A stretch of DNA of 9,191 bases. Source: Alphaproteobacteria bacterium. Lineage in GTDB: Bacteria; Pseudomonadota; Alphaproteobacteria; CACIAM-22H2. The translations under genes were made by a program, and so were the position numbers. Below the pieces are notes generated by a model. The model saw only the letters and a list, made by a program, of their open reading frames with translations, made no database searches and was not told where the DNA came from. The stretch covers positions 1-9,191 of the forward strand of contig VGEI01000124.1 in the NCBI GenBank assembly GCA_016869415.1, read 5' to 3'. Below are positions 1-7,131 of the stretch, in pieces (the stretch's first letter is position 1; each line of letters begins with the position of its first letter).

Positions 1-1053
1 CGCCGCCAAGCCCACGCGGCCGTCCTGCTCGGCGAAGTTAGCGGCATCGACACACAGGCGCGCGAGGTCATCGTCGAGGGTCGCCGGCTGCGCTACGACT
101 GGCTGGTTCTGGCCACGGGCGCGCGCCATGCCTATTTCGGCCATGACGAGTGGGAGAAAACGGCTCCAGGCCTCAAGCGGATCGAGGATGCCACTGACAT
201 CCGGGCACGCGTGCTGACGGCTTTCGAGCGCGCCGAGGCAGAGACCGATCCGGAAAAGCGCCGCGGCCTATTGAGCTTTGCAGTCGTGGGCGGCGGGCCG
301 ACCGGCGTCGAGCTGGCCGGGGCGCTGGCCGAGCTGGCGCGTCGGGCCCTGAGCCGCGATTTCCGGCGCATCGATCCGCGCGGGGCGCGCATCGTGCTGC
401 TCGAAGCCGGACCGCGCATCCTGCCGGCGTTTCCGGAGAAGCTCTCGGCCATTGCACAACGTTCTCTGGAGAAGCTGGGCGTCGAGGTCCGAACGGGTGA
501 GGCGGTGACGGCGTGCGACGATTCCGGGGTGAGTGTCGGCGAGGATCGAATTGCCGCGCGCACCATCCTGTGGGCGGCAGGTGTCGCAGCGTCACCCGCG
601 GCAACATGGATTGGCGCCGAAACGGATCGCGCCGGGCGCATCAAGGTCAATCCGGACCTCTCGGTGCCGTGGAAGCAGCGCATATTCGCCATCGGCGACA
701 CCGCTCTTGTCATGCAGGACAGTAGGCCGGTGCCTGCCGTCGCTCCGGCTGCCAAGCAGCAGGGCAGGTACGTAGCGCAGGTCATCGATTCAGCGGTCCG
801 CGCTAAGTCAGCCCCGCCGCCGTTCCGCTACAGGGACTATGGCAACCTCGCCACGATCGGCCGCAAATTCGCGGTGATCGATTTCGGCTGGATTCGCCTG
901 AGCGGCTTCACCGCCTGGTTACTGTGGTGCGTGGCGCATATCTACTACCTGATCGGCGTGCGCAACCGCGTCGTCGTCTCGATTCACTGGCTGTGGGCCT
1001 ATTTCACCTTTCAGCGCGGCGCTCGGCTGATCACCGCGCCTCGCAAGGACTAG
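1..1053 (+). CDS. ndh: Type II NADH:quinone oxidoreductase (NDH-2), 5'-truncated
   Basis: Single-subunit, non-proton-pumping flavoenzyme that passes electrons from NADH through FAD to membrane quinone on the inner face of the cytoplasmic membrane. The frame is open from base 1, so the N-terminus (first FAD-binding GxGxxG fold, roughly 70 residues judged by family length) lies outside the window; 350 residues are visible. Seen: LVLATGA followed by YFGHDEW near visible residues 36-51, typical of NDH-2; the second dinucleotide-binding motif GGGPTGVELAG at about 97-107; ILWAAGV at about 189-195; the FAD-contacting IFAIGDTA at about 228-235; and a conserved AVAPAAKQQG segment at about 246-255. The C-terminal stretch from about residue 299 is hydrophobic and aromatic (WLLWCVAHIYYL, then HWLWAYF), matching the membrane-anchoring C-terminus of NDH-2 and arguing against a soluble reductase. 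It is convergent with the threonine aldolase gene and its TAG stop overlaps that gene's stop. The family assignment is firm; the physiological electron acceptor is inferred from the family. Confidence 0.93.
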   Translation, partial: RRQAHAAVLLGEVSGIDTQAREVIVEGRRLRYDWLVLATGARHAYFGHDEWEKTAPGLKRIEDATDIRARVLTAFERAEAETDPEKRRGLLSFAVVGGGPTGVELAGALAELARRALSRDFRRIDPRGARIVLLEAGPRILPAFPEKLSAIAQRSLEKLGVEVRTGEAVTACDDSGVSVGEDRIAARTILWAAGVAASPAATWIGAETDRAGRIKVNPDLSVPWKQRIFAIGDTALVMQDSRPVPAVAPAAKQQGRYVAQVIDSAVRAKSAPPPFRYRDYGNLATIGRKFAVIDFGWIRLSGFTAWLLWCVAHIYYLIGVRNRVVVSIHWLWAYFTFQRGARLITAPRKD

Positions 1054-2111
1054 CCGGCACGTGAGGCGGGCTGTCCCGGAGCCTTGCGCCACAGCTCGCG
1101 AAATGCCGCCAAAGTCGTCTCGATATCGGCGCTGCTGATATGCCGGTGGGTGACGAAACGCAGCTGCGCCGGCCCGCCCGGAGCCACGCGCACGCCGTAG
1201 GCCGCTAGCGCCTTCGACCAATCCTCGGCACTCCAGCCGCTGCCTGAGGTATCGACGCGCACGATATTGGTCTCGACCGTCTTCGGGTCGATGAGGCCGG
1301 GAGAAAGCTTGAAGAGCCCTTCGGCCAGTTGCCTGGCCGTGCGGTGATCTTCGGCCAGGCGGTCAACCATGGTCTGCAATGCCACGATACCGGCGGCCGC
1401 CAGCATGCCGGCCTGGCGCAGATTTCCGCCGAGCATGCGGCGGAAGGCGCGGGCGCGGCCGATGAATTCAGCCGTGCCGCAGAGCAGCGAGCCGACGGGG
1501 GCGCTCAATCCTTTGGAGACGCAAAAAGTGACGCTGTCCGTGTGGCGGGCGATACGTTCTGCCGGTACGCCCAACGCCACTGCCGCGTTGAACAGGCGCG
1601 CCCCGTCGGTGTGCACGGGGATGCCGTGCTCGCGGCCCAGGGCATGCACCGCCGCCATATGGTCGAGCGTCAGAACCGTGCCGCCGGCGTTGTTGTGCGT
1701 CGTCTCCATCTCGATCAGCGCAGTCGCCAGCTTGTTTGGCTTGAGCGCGGCATTGATCGCCTCACCCAGCATGCCGAGATCCATGGCACCGCGCCGGCCG
1801 CGGATGGTGCGGTGGAACAGCCCGGCAACCTGGGCGATACCCCCCATCTCGTGCTTGAGGATGTGCGCCCCTTCCTCCAGCAGCACCTCGCCGCCGCGGC
1901 CGGTATGGGCCATCAGCGCCACCAGGTTGCCCATGGTGCCGCTCGGCACGAACATCGCCGCATCCTTACCGGTGCGGTCGGCGGCCAGGGCCTCGAGCTT
2001 GCGCACCGTCGGGTCGCCGTCTCGGGAATCGTCGCCCAGCCGCGCCTCGTACATCGCGTCGAGCATCGCCTCGTTGGGCTGGGTGATGGTGTCGCTTCGC
2101 AGGTCGATCAT
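1050..2111 (-). CDS. ltaE: Low-specificity L-threonine aldolase
   Basis: PLP-dependent, fold-type I cytosolic enzyme that cleaves L-threonine or L-allo-threonine to glycine and acetaldehyde, and often other beta-hydroxy amino acids. The 353-residue length is normal for the family. Seen: the N-terminal MIDLRSDTITQP signature, FVPSGTMGN at residues 54-62 (PLP phosphate region), AHI with His83 in the position of the active-site histidine of the E. coli enzyme, ETTHNNAGG at 136-144, HTDGARLFNA at 167-176 (Asp169 and Arg172 contacting the cofactor), and FCVSKGLSAPVG with Lys200 as the Schiff-base lysine. ATG at 2111 is chosen because the family signature begins at it. It starts 3 nt after the permease stop (ATGATG-TGA-ACA-ATG) with no good Shine-Dalgarno sequence, suggesting translational coupling as last gene of the unit. 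The gene could prefer a phenylserine-like or other beta-hydroxy substrate; the family alone does not decide this. Confidence 0.93.
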   Translation of the reverse strand: MIDLRSDTITQPNEAMLDAMYEARLGDDSRDGDPTVRKLEALAADRTGKDAAMFVPSGTMGNLVALMAHTGRGGEVLLEEGAHILKHEMGGIAQVAGLFHRTIRGRRGAMDLGMLGEAINAALKPNKLATALIEMETTHNNAGGTVLTLDHMAAVHALGREHGIPVHTDGARLFNAAVALGVPAERIARHTDSVTFCVSKGLSAPVGSLLCGTAEFIGRARAFRRMLGGNLRQAGMLAAAGIVALQTMVDRLAEDHRTARQLAEGLFKLSPGLIDPKTVETNIVRVDTSGSGWSAEDWSKALAAYGVRVAPGGPAQLRFVTHRHISSADIETTLAAFRELWRKAPGQPASRAG

Positions 2112-2114
2112 TGT

Positions 2115-3770
2115 TCACATCATACCGAGTTCGTGGCGGCGAAGCAGCCGGTAGACCAGGGCCACCGGCAGCACGGTGACGACGATCAGAACCGTCGCCG
2201 CGGCCGAGGCGATGCCGGCGCCCGTACCTTCAAGGGCCTGGAACATGACGACGGTCATGGTCGCCCACGGCCCGCTGTAGAGCACGACGGTCGAGCTGAG
2301 CTCGGAAGCGACAGTCACCCAGGTCAGCACCATGCCGCCGATGACGCCGCCGATCATCAGCGGCACGGTCAGGCGGATGAAGGTCATCAGCGGCGAGACG
2401 CCGAGATTGATCGAGGCCTCTTCCAGGCTGGGATCGATCTGGTGGAGGATGGCGGCGGAGGCGCGCACATTGAACGGGATCTTCCGCACCACCCAGGCTA
2501 GCACCAGGATGAGCCAGCCGCCGGTCAGCACCAGCCAGCCGCTGTTGAATGAAATGACCAGTCCGATCGCCAGCACCGTTCCGGCCACAGCAAACGGCGT
2601 CATGGCGACGATGTCGAGGAAGTCCGAGATGCGCGAGCGGAAGCGGGTGACGGCGAAGCCGATGGGCACGCCGATCAGCGCCGCGAGCAGGGCCGCCGCG
2701 CTCGACAGGGTCAACGTGTTGACCAGCGGTCGCGAAGACTGATTGAGCAGGTCGCGGAAGTTGTTGAGGCTGAGATTCGGGTGCATCACCGGCCCGCGGA
2801 ATTCCATGAACGAGATGACGATGACCGCGAAGAACGGCACCAGCGCGATCAGCACGATGCCCCAGGAGTAGCCGGCGGCCAGGCGCCGTAGCCACGGCGC
2901 GACGACAAGCTCGGGCGGGGTGCGCCGGGCGGCCGTGGAGAAGCGCCGCTTGCCCAGGTAATAGCGCTGCAGCAACAGAGCGAGTGCTGTGCAGACGATG
3001 AGGATGACACCAAGCACACCGGCTGAGGCCGGGTTTCCCCCGAGCTCGCCGACGAAGAGCTTGTAAGCTTCGACGGCGAGGATCGGCTTGTCCTCAGCCA
3101 GCACGAAGGGCACGCCGAAGCTCTCGATCGCCTCGATGAAGACCAGCAGCGCTCCGGCCAGCACCGCCGGCATGACGATGGGCACGGTCACCGTCCAAAA
3201 TGTGCGCCAGCGCGACGAGCCGAGATTCTGCCCGGCCTCCTCCACCGAGATGTCGACGGCCTTGAAGGCGGCGAGGGTGGGGAAGACAACGAAGGGAAAC
3301 AGCGTCAGGGCGAAGACGACGGTCAGCCCGGTCATGCCGTAAATCGAGGTGAAGGGGATGCCGATATCGCGCAGAAAGCGCGTGACGATGCCGGCCCGGC
3401 CGAGCAGCAGCACCAGCGCATAGGCAGCGACGAAGGAGGGCAGGACCAGCGGTAGTGCGGCGAGCGCGAGCAGCGCGGATTTTCCTGGGATAGGCAGCCG
3501 TGCCAAGCAGAAGGCCAACGGCACGCCGATGGCGGTGGTCACCAAGGTCGCCAACACGCCCATCAGCAGGCTGTTGTAGAGGCTGCCGAGATAGAAGCTG
3601 CTCGACAGCATGCGGGTATAGTTGGCGAGCGTGAAGCTCGTGCCGGTGCGGTCAAGGAAGCTGGCGCCGAAGACCTTGAGCAGGGGATAAAGCAGGAACA
3701 GGCTGAGGAAGGCGAGCGCCAGGACCGTGATGGCGAGCGGGAACGTGTCGCGGCGGGAGACGGCGATCAT
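2115..3770 (-). CDS. ABC importer permease, two fused transmembrane domains (FbpB/Fe3+-phosphonate type)
   Basis: Inner-membrane permease forming the translocation path of a binding-protein-dependent importer. The 551 residues hold two BPD_transp_1 domains in one chain, the arrangement typical of the Fe3+/2-aminoethylphosphonate/sugar-phosphate (FbpB, AfuB) branch. Seen: about twelve hydrophobic segments, the first at about 13-33. There are two EAA-type loops that dock the ATPase: EEAGQNLGSSRWRTFWTV from residue 177 in the first half and EEASINLGVSPLMTFIRLTVP from about 450 in the second. A charged linker (KRRFSTAARRTPPE, about 274-287) joins the halves. ATG at 3770 overlaps the ATPase stop as ATGA, the usual sign of coupled translation of two subunits. 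Substrate is not encoded in any feature I can read here; it depends on the binding protein. Both EAA loops look intact, so the subunit is probably functional. Confidence 0.92.
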   Translation of the reverse strand: MIAVSRRDTFPLAITVLALAFLSLFLLYPLLKVFGASFLDRTGTSFTLANYTRMLSSSFYLGSLYNSLLMGVLATLVTTAIGVPLAFCLARLPIPGKSALLALAALPLVLPSFVAAYALVLLLGRAGIVTRFLRDIGIPFTSIYGMTGLTVVFALTLFPFVVFPTLAAFKAVDISVEEAGQNLGSSRWRTFWTVTVPIVMPAVLAGALLVFIEAIESFGVPFVLAEDKPILAVEAYKLFVGELGGNPASAGVLGVILIVCTALALLLQRYYLGKRRFSTAARRTPPELVVAPWLRRLAAGYSWGIVLIALVPFFAVIVISFMEFRGPVMHPNLSLNNFRDLLNQSSRPLVNTLTLSSAAALLAALIGVPIGFAVTRFRSRISDFLDIVAMTPFAVAGTVLAIGLVISFNSGWLVLTGGWLILVLAWVVRKIPFNVRASAAILHQIDPSLEEASINLGVSPLMTFIRLTVPLMIGGVIGGMVLTWVTVASELSSTVVLYSGPWATMTVVMFQALEGTGAGIASAAATVLIVVTVLPVALVYRLLRRHELGMM

Positions 3771-4840
3771 CGGCCGCCAAACACCGTGACGCGGCGCGGA
3801 TCATAGGCAGCAACGACACAGCCGCGCGTCGCAAGTGCGCCAGGCAGCACGTCGAGGCTGGCCACGCGTAGCGTCGTGCCGCCGCCGAGATCGAGCTCGA
3901 GCCGCGTCAATGCGCCGAGGAACTCGACCCGGGCCAGGGTGGCGTGAAGCGTGGCCCAGCCTGCGGGTGCCGCCTCGCCGGGTGCCAGCAGCCGCACGGT
4001 CTCCGGACGCAGCGAGAAAGTGAGGGACTCGCCATTGCTGGCACGGCTCGGGGCGCGGAATTCCCGCTGGCCAACCCCGATGCGTGTGATATCTCCGTCG
4101 CGGCCCGTTACCGTGCCGGTGAGCAGGTTGGTCGTGCCCATGAACTCGGCGACGAAAGGTGTCGCCGGAGCACGGTAGATATCCTGCGGTGCCGCCACCT
4201 GCTCAAGCCGGCCGCTGCGCATCACGGCGATGCGGTCGGACATGGACAGCGCCTCTTCCTGGTCGTGGGTGACGTAGATCGCCGTGATCTTCAGCGACTG
4301 CTGTAGCTGGCGGATCTCGGCGCGCATCTCGACCCGCAGCTTGGCGTCGAGATTGGAGAGCGGCTCATCGAGCAGCAAAACCTCGGGCTCGATCACCAGG
4401 CAGCGGGCGATGGCGACGCGCTGCAGCTGGCCGCCGGAGAGCTGGTGCGGCCAGCGCTCGCCGTAGCCGTCGAGATGGACGAGCTTGAGGGCGCGGGCGA
4501 CGCGCTCCTTGATCTGGGCCTCCGGCACGCTACGCGCCTTGAGGCCATAGGCGACGTTCCCATCCACCGTGAGGTTGGGGAAGATGGCGTAGTTCTGGAA
4601 CACCATGCCGGTGTTGCGGCGGTGCGGCGGCAGGGTGTCGATTCGCCGCTCGCCGAAACGGATCTGGCCGGCGGTCAGGTCCGCGAAGCCGGCGATGGTG
4701 CGAAGCAGCGTTGTCTTGCCGCAGCCCGACGGCCCGAGCAGCGTGAAGAACTCGCCGTCACGGACCTCAAGCGATACATCATCGACGGCACGCACCGTGC
4801 CGAACGATCGCGACACGTGATCGATCGAGATTGCTGTCAA
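3767..4840 (-). CDS. ABC importer ATP-binding protein (FbpC/PotA-like)
   Basis: Cytoplasmic ATPase subunit that powers the adjacent importer. The 357-residue length is usual for the MalK/PotA/FbpC group with a C-terminal regulatory domain. Seen: Walker A GPSGCGKTT at 36-44, Q-loop FQNYAIFP with Gln82, ABC signature LSGGQLQR at 134-141, Walker B VLLLDEP at 154-160, D-loop SNLDAK at 162-167 and switch His192 in YVTHDQEEA. The region from about 275 (SLRPETVRLL) to the end is a TOBE-type domain. The start is TTG at 4840: no in-frame ATG lies upstream before an in-frame stop inside the hairpin at about 4865, and starting at the GTG of residue 9 would remove the first beta strand. A purine-rich AGGGGGAG lies just before it. 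The gene follows the binding-protein gene after 84 nt and overlaps the permease start by 4 nt. All catalytic motifs are intact. Confidence 0.94.
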   Translation of the reverse strand: MTAISIDHVSRSFGTVRAVDDVSLEVRDGEFFTLLGPSGCGKTTLLRTIAGFADLTAGQIRFGERRIDTLPPHRRNTGMVFQNYAIFPNLTVDGNVAYGLKARSVPEAQIKERVARALKLVHLDGYGERWPHQLSGGQLQRVAIARCLVIEPEVLLLDEPLSNLDAKLRVEMRAEIRQLQQSLKITAIYVTHDQEEALSMSDRIAVMRSGRLEQVAAPQDIYRAPATPFVAEFMGTTNLLTGTVTGRDGDITRIGVGQREFRAPSRASNGESLTFSLRPETVRLLAPGEAAPAGWATLHATLARVEFLGALTRLELDLGGGTTLRVASLDVLPGALATRGCVVAAYDPRRVTVFGGR

Positions 4841-4842
4841 AA

Positions 4843-4850
4843 CTCCCCCT
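4843..4850 (-). promoter_or_regulatory. Shine-Dalgarno sequence supporting the TTG start of the ABC ATPase
   Basis: On the minus strand AGGGGGAG is followed by TT and then the TTG at 4840-4838. The purine block is strong but sits unusually close to the start codon (2 nt from its 3' end, about 5 nt from the central G run). No better start exists in frame upstream, so this site decides the start by elimination. The tight spacing and weak start codon may keep ATPase synthesis below that of the binding protein; that is inference. Confidence 0.55.
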
Positions 4851-4862
4851 AGACAAACCAGC

Positions 4863-4893
4863 CCTCATTCCGCGGTATGACCGCGGAATGAGG
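4863..4893 (-). promoter_or_regulatory. Perfect 14-bp intercistronic hairpin between binding-protein and ATPase genes
   Basis: CCTCATTCCGCGGT is followed by a 3-nt loop and its exact reverse complement, with no mismatch, in the 84-nt gap between the binding-protein stop (4925) and the ATPase start (4840). Downstream on the minus strand there is only a loose T-rich stretch (GGTTTGTC), not a clean T-run, so it is not a standard intrinsic terminator. In other importer operons (such as the malE-malF gap) hairpins here protect the upstream binding-protein mRNA from 3' exonucleases or partly terminate transcription, giving excess binding protein over membrane subunits. That role is inferred; the inverted repeat itself is seen directly. 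A dyad-binding repressor site is an alternative. Confidence 0.75.
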
Positions 4894-4924
4894 CTGACCG
4901 GTCCGCTTGCCGGCGAAAACTGCC

Positions 4925-5923
4925 CTAGCGCGTCTTCTGGATGACGTCCTTGATGCGGTCCATCGTCTCGCCGCGCTTGGCCGTCCAACCTTCCTCGTCG
5001 TACTTGACCAGCTTGAGGTCGGTGAGCTTCGGCATCTTGCCTGGCAGGTTGGGCAGGTCGAGATCCTGGCGCGCCGGCCGGCGGAACGTCTCCTTGAGAA
5101 TCATCTCGCGGACGTCCTTGCGGTTGACGTAGTCGACGAACTTGCGCGCGCCGTCGGTATTCGGCCCGTTCTTGATGATGGCGACACCTTCCATCTGGGC
5201 GATGGTGCCGTCGGACGGGTAGATCACCTTCACCGGGGCGCCGTTGCTGGCCCAGAGATAGCCCGCATATTCGAGCGAGATGCCGAGCCCGTACTCGCCG
5301 TTGCCCACTCCCTGGAAGACCAGCGCCGAGCGGTTGAGCACCTTGGTGTTAGCGAAAAGCTTAGCGACCTTGTCCCAGCCGGCGTTGCCGCCGCCCCACA
5401 TGTCGACCAGCAGGGTGACGTTGGAATAGGCCGAGCCCGAATTCGCCGGGTCGGTGAAGGCGATATTGCCCTTCCACTTGGCGGCGGTCAGGTCATCCCA
5501 GCTCTTGGGTCCCTGGGCCTCGGGCACCGACTTGGTGTTTTGCAGCATCACCAGCAGATGCAGGTTGGTGCCGATCCAGCGATCCTCGGGATCGCGGTAT
5601 TCTGCCGGCACGGCGTTCTTGTGCTGCGAGGCGTAGGACTGGAGGTATTGCGCGTTGGTCTGCAACAGCGAACGGCTGATGCCCCAGAGGAGGTCGCCCT
5701 GCGGCCTGTCCTTCTCCGTCTCGATACGCTTGATGATCACGCCCGAGCCGGCCGAGACGACGTCAACCTGGACGTTGCTCTCTTTGGTGAATTCGGTGGC
5801 GATCAGCTTGTTCAACGTCGCATCGTTCGACGTGTATAGGACGACCCGCTGCTGGGCCTGGGCCGCGCCCATCCAGCCGAATGCCGCCGCGACGGCCATG
5901 GCCGTCATTCCCATGCGCTTCAT
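4925..5923 (-). CDS. ABC importer periplasmic solute-binding protein (Fe3+/phosphonate/sugar-phosphate class)
   Basis: Exported binding protein that captures the substrate for the importer encoded just downstream. I place the start at ATG 5923 (MKRMGM), giving 332 residues. The open frame extends 38 codons further into the aminotransferase gene, but only this start puts the signal peptide at the N-terminus: basic MKR, a hydrophobic core, and an AQA cleavage site near residue 23. GGGGGT lies 4 nt upstream as a Shine-Dalgarno sequence. Seen in the mature part: VVLYTSNDATLN from residue 27 (first strand of a type 2 periplasmic fold), SAGSGVIIKRIETEKDRPQGDLLWG at about 58-81, WDDLTAAKWKGNIAFTDPANSGS at about 142-164, and GVGNGEYGLGISLEYAGY at about 205-222, all characteristic of the FbpA/AfuA/aminoethylphosphonate-binding group. 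The adjacent Tyr-Tyr pair that coordinates iron in classical FbpA is not present; Tyr219 and Tyr222 are separated. The substrate is therefore left open. Confidence 0.9.
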   Translation of the reverse strand: MKRMGMTAMAVAAAFGWMGAAQAQQRVVLYTSNDATLNKLIATEFTKESNVQVDVVSAGSGVIIKRIETEKDRPQGDLLWGISRSLLQTNAQYLQSYASQHKNAVPAEYRDPEDRWIGTNLHLLVMLQNTKSVPEAQGPKSWDDLTAAKWKGNIAFTDPANSGSAYSNVTLLVDMWGGGNAGWDKVAKLFANTKVLNRSALVFQGVGNGEYGLGISLEYAGYLWASNGAPVKVIYPSDGTIAQMEGVAIIKNGPNTDGARKFVDYVNRKDVREMILKETFRRPARQDLDLPNLPGKMPKLTDLKLVKYDEEGWTAKRGETMDRIKDVIQKTR

Positions 5924-5963
5924 CGTTACCCCCATCCCTGGGCCTTGATGGCTTGGCTGCAAA

Positions 5964-7121
5964 TTAGTGCTGGACGCTGAGCGCGTCGAGCGCCGCGCGT
6001 ACGCCGGCGCCGGCGGCGACCGGCTGCCCCAGGTCACGCAGCGTGGCTTCGAGGTGCCGCAGATCCATGATGATGTCCGCCTCGCTGACCATGCCCATGG
6101 TGCCGATGCGAATCACTTTGCCGGTCTGGCGTGCGGCCCGCGCCCCGGCAATTACCGTGCGGTAGCGCTCGCGCAGGTGCTGGACGATGGTGCCGCCGTC
6201 GAGTCCCTGCGGCACCTTCATCGCGGTCACGGTATTCGAAGCGGTGCCGGGCTGGTTATAGAGCTCGAGGCCGAGCGCCTGCGCTCCGGCGCGTAGCGCT
6301 GCCCCTAGCCGACGATGACGCTCGATGACGTTATCGAGCCCTTCCTCGTCGATCATGCGCAGGGCTTCGAGCAGGCCGTAGACCAGCGTCACCGGCGGCG
6401 TGAACGGCGTCTCGCCCTTGTCGAGCGATGCCTTGGCGCGGCGAAAATCGGCAAAGAAGCTCGGCACGCGGCCGTCACGCTCCATGACTTTCCAGGCCTT
6501 CGGGCTGATCGCGGCAAGGCCGATGCCGGGCGGGCACATCAGCGATTTCTGGGAGGCCGAGACGACGATGTCAGCACCCCACTCATCCATCTTCATCTCG
6601 GCGCCGGCTAGGCCACTTACCGAGTCGACGACGAGGAGCGTGGAGGCACCCTCGAGAACCTTGCCGACCGCGGCGATGTCGTAGGTCACGCCAGTGGAGC
6701 TTTCATTGTGCACCATCACCACGGCGCGATAGCTGTTCTGCCGCAGCCGCTCGGCTACGCGCGTGCTGTCGAGCGTGTGGCCCCATTCGACATCGACGGT
6801 GTCGATCTGGGCACCCAAGGCCTTGGCGATGGAAACGAAGCGGTCGCCGAACTGGCCGGCGACCACGACCAGAACCTTTTCGCCGGGCGACAGGATATTG
6901 GCCAGCGAGGCTTCCATCATTGCCGTGCCGGAGCCGGCAAAGATCAGCACGTCGTGCGCGGTACCGAACACGGACTTCAGGCGCTTCTGGCACTCGGCCA
7001 GCATGGCTTTGAACTCGGCGCCGCGGTGGTTGAGGATCGGCAGCGCGGTGGCCTGGCGGATACGCTCGGGCACCATCGTCGGACCCGGGAGGCGCAGGCG
7101 GTAATCGGGAATCGTCAGCAT
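5964..7121 (-). CDS. Class V PLP aminotransferase, serine/alanine-glyoxylate type
   Basis: Cytosolic PLP enzyme of 385 residues, the normal length for serine-glyoxylate, alanine-glyoxylate and related class V aminotransferases; the usual reaction moves the amino group of serine or alanine to glyoxylate, giving glycine. Seen: RLPGPTMVPERI from residue 10, LNHRGAEF at 30-37, FAGSGTAMMEA at 61-71 (cofactor phosphate region), MVHNESSTG at 136-144, VVDSVSG at 164-170 with Asp166 expected to contact the pyridine nitrogen, and SASQKSLMCPPGIG with Lys192 as the Schiff-base lysine. The QK..PPG context resembles glyoxylate aminotransferases rather than 2-aminoethylphosphonate-pyruvate aminotransferase, which as I recall carries a different NKC..GVPG context. 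It starts 10 nt after the EamA stop and ends 40 nt before the binding-protein start. The amino donor is uncertain; aspartate-glyoxylate or purine-catabolic ureidoglycine-glyoxylate aminotransferases belong to the same family. Confidence 0.88.
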   Translation of the reverse strand: MLTIPDYRLRLPGPTMVPERIRQATALPILNHRGAEFKAMLAECQKRLKSVFGTAHDVLIFAGSGTAMMEASLANILSPGEKVLVVVAGQFGDRFVSIAKALGAQIDTVDVEWGHTLDSTRVAERLRQNSYRAVVMVHNESSTGVTYDIAAVGKVLEGASTLLVVDSVSGLAGAEMKMDEWGADIVVSASQKSLMCPPGIGLAAISPKAWKVMERDGRVPSFFADFRRAKASLDKGETPFTPPVTLVYGLLEALRMIDEEGLDNVIERHRRLGAALRAGAQALGLELYNQPGTASNTVTAMKVPQGLDGGTIVQHLRERYRTVIAGARAARQTGKVIRIGTMGMVSEADIIMDLRHLEATLRDLGQPVAAGAGVRAALDALSVQH

Positions 7122-7131
7122 TCCCCGGAGC

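Noticed and set aside
1329..2501. 390-codon open frame on the plus strand
   Set aside because: Antisense to the aldolase and permease genes and crossing their boundary; the His/Arg/Gln/Asp-rich product has no domain pattern. Long antisense frames are common in GC-rich DNA.
4863..4893. Hairpin as a standard intrinsic terminator
   Set aside because: No continuous T-run follows on the minus strand, and full termination would cut the ATPase and permease off from the binding protein.
4907..5839. 310-codon open frame on the plus strand
   Set aside because: Lies wholly opposite the binding-protein gene, whose signal peptide and family motifs are clear; the product shows no recognisable fold.
5924..6037. 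N-terminal extension of the binding protein by 38 codons
   Set aside because: It would overlap the aminotransferase gene and bury the signal peptide; ATG at 5923 has a Shine-Dalgarno sequence and starts directly before the signal peptide.
5964..7121. Assignment as 2-aminoethylphosphonate-pyruvate aminotransferase (PhnW), tempting beside a phosphonate-type importer
   Set aside because: The lysine-site context SASQKSLMCPPG and the RLPGPT N-terminus look like serine/alanine-glyoxylate aminotransferases; PhnW has a different context as far as I recall. Not fully excluded.
1050..7121. Beta-hydroxyaspartate cycle (BhcABCD) cluster
   Set aside because: The aminotransferase is related to BhcA, but the aldolase is a fold-type I L-threonine aldolase, unlike BhcC, and no dehydratase or iminosuccinate reductase gene is present.
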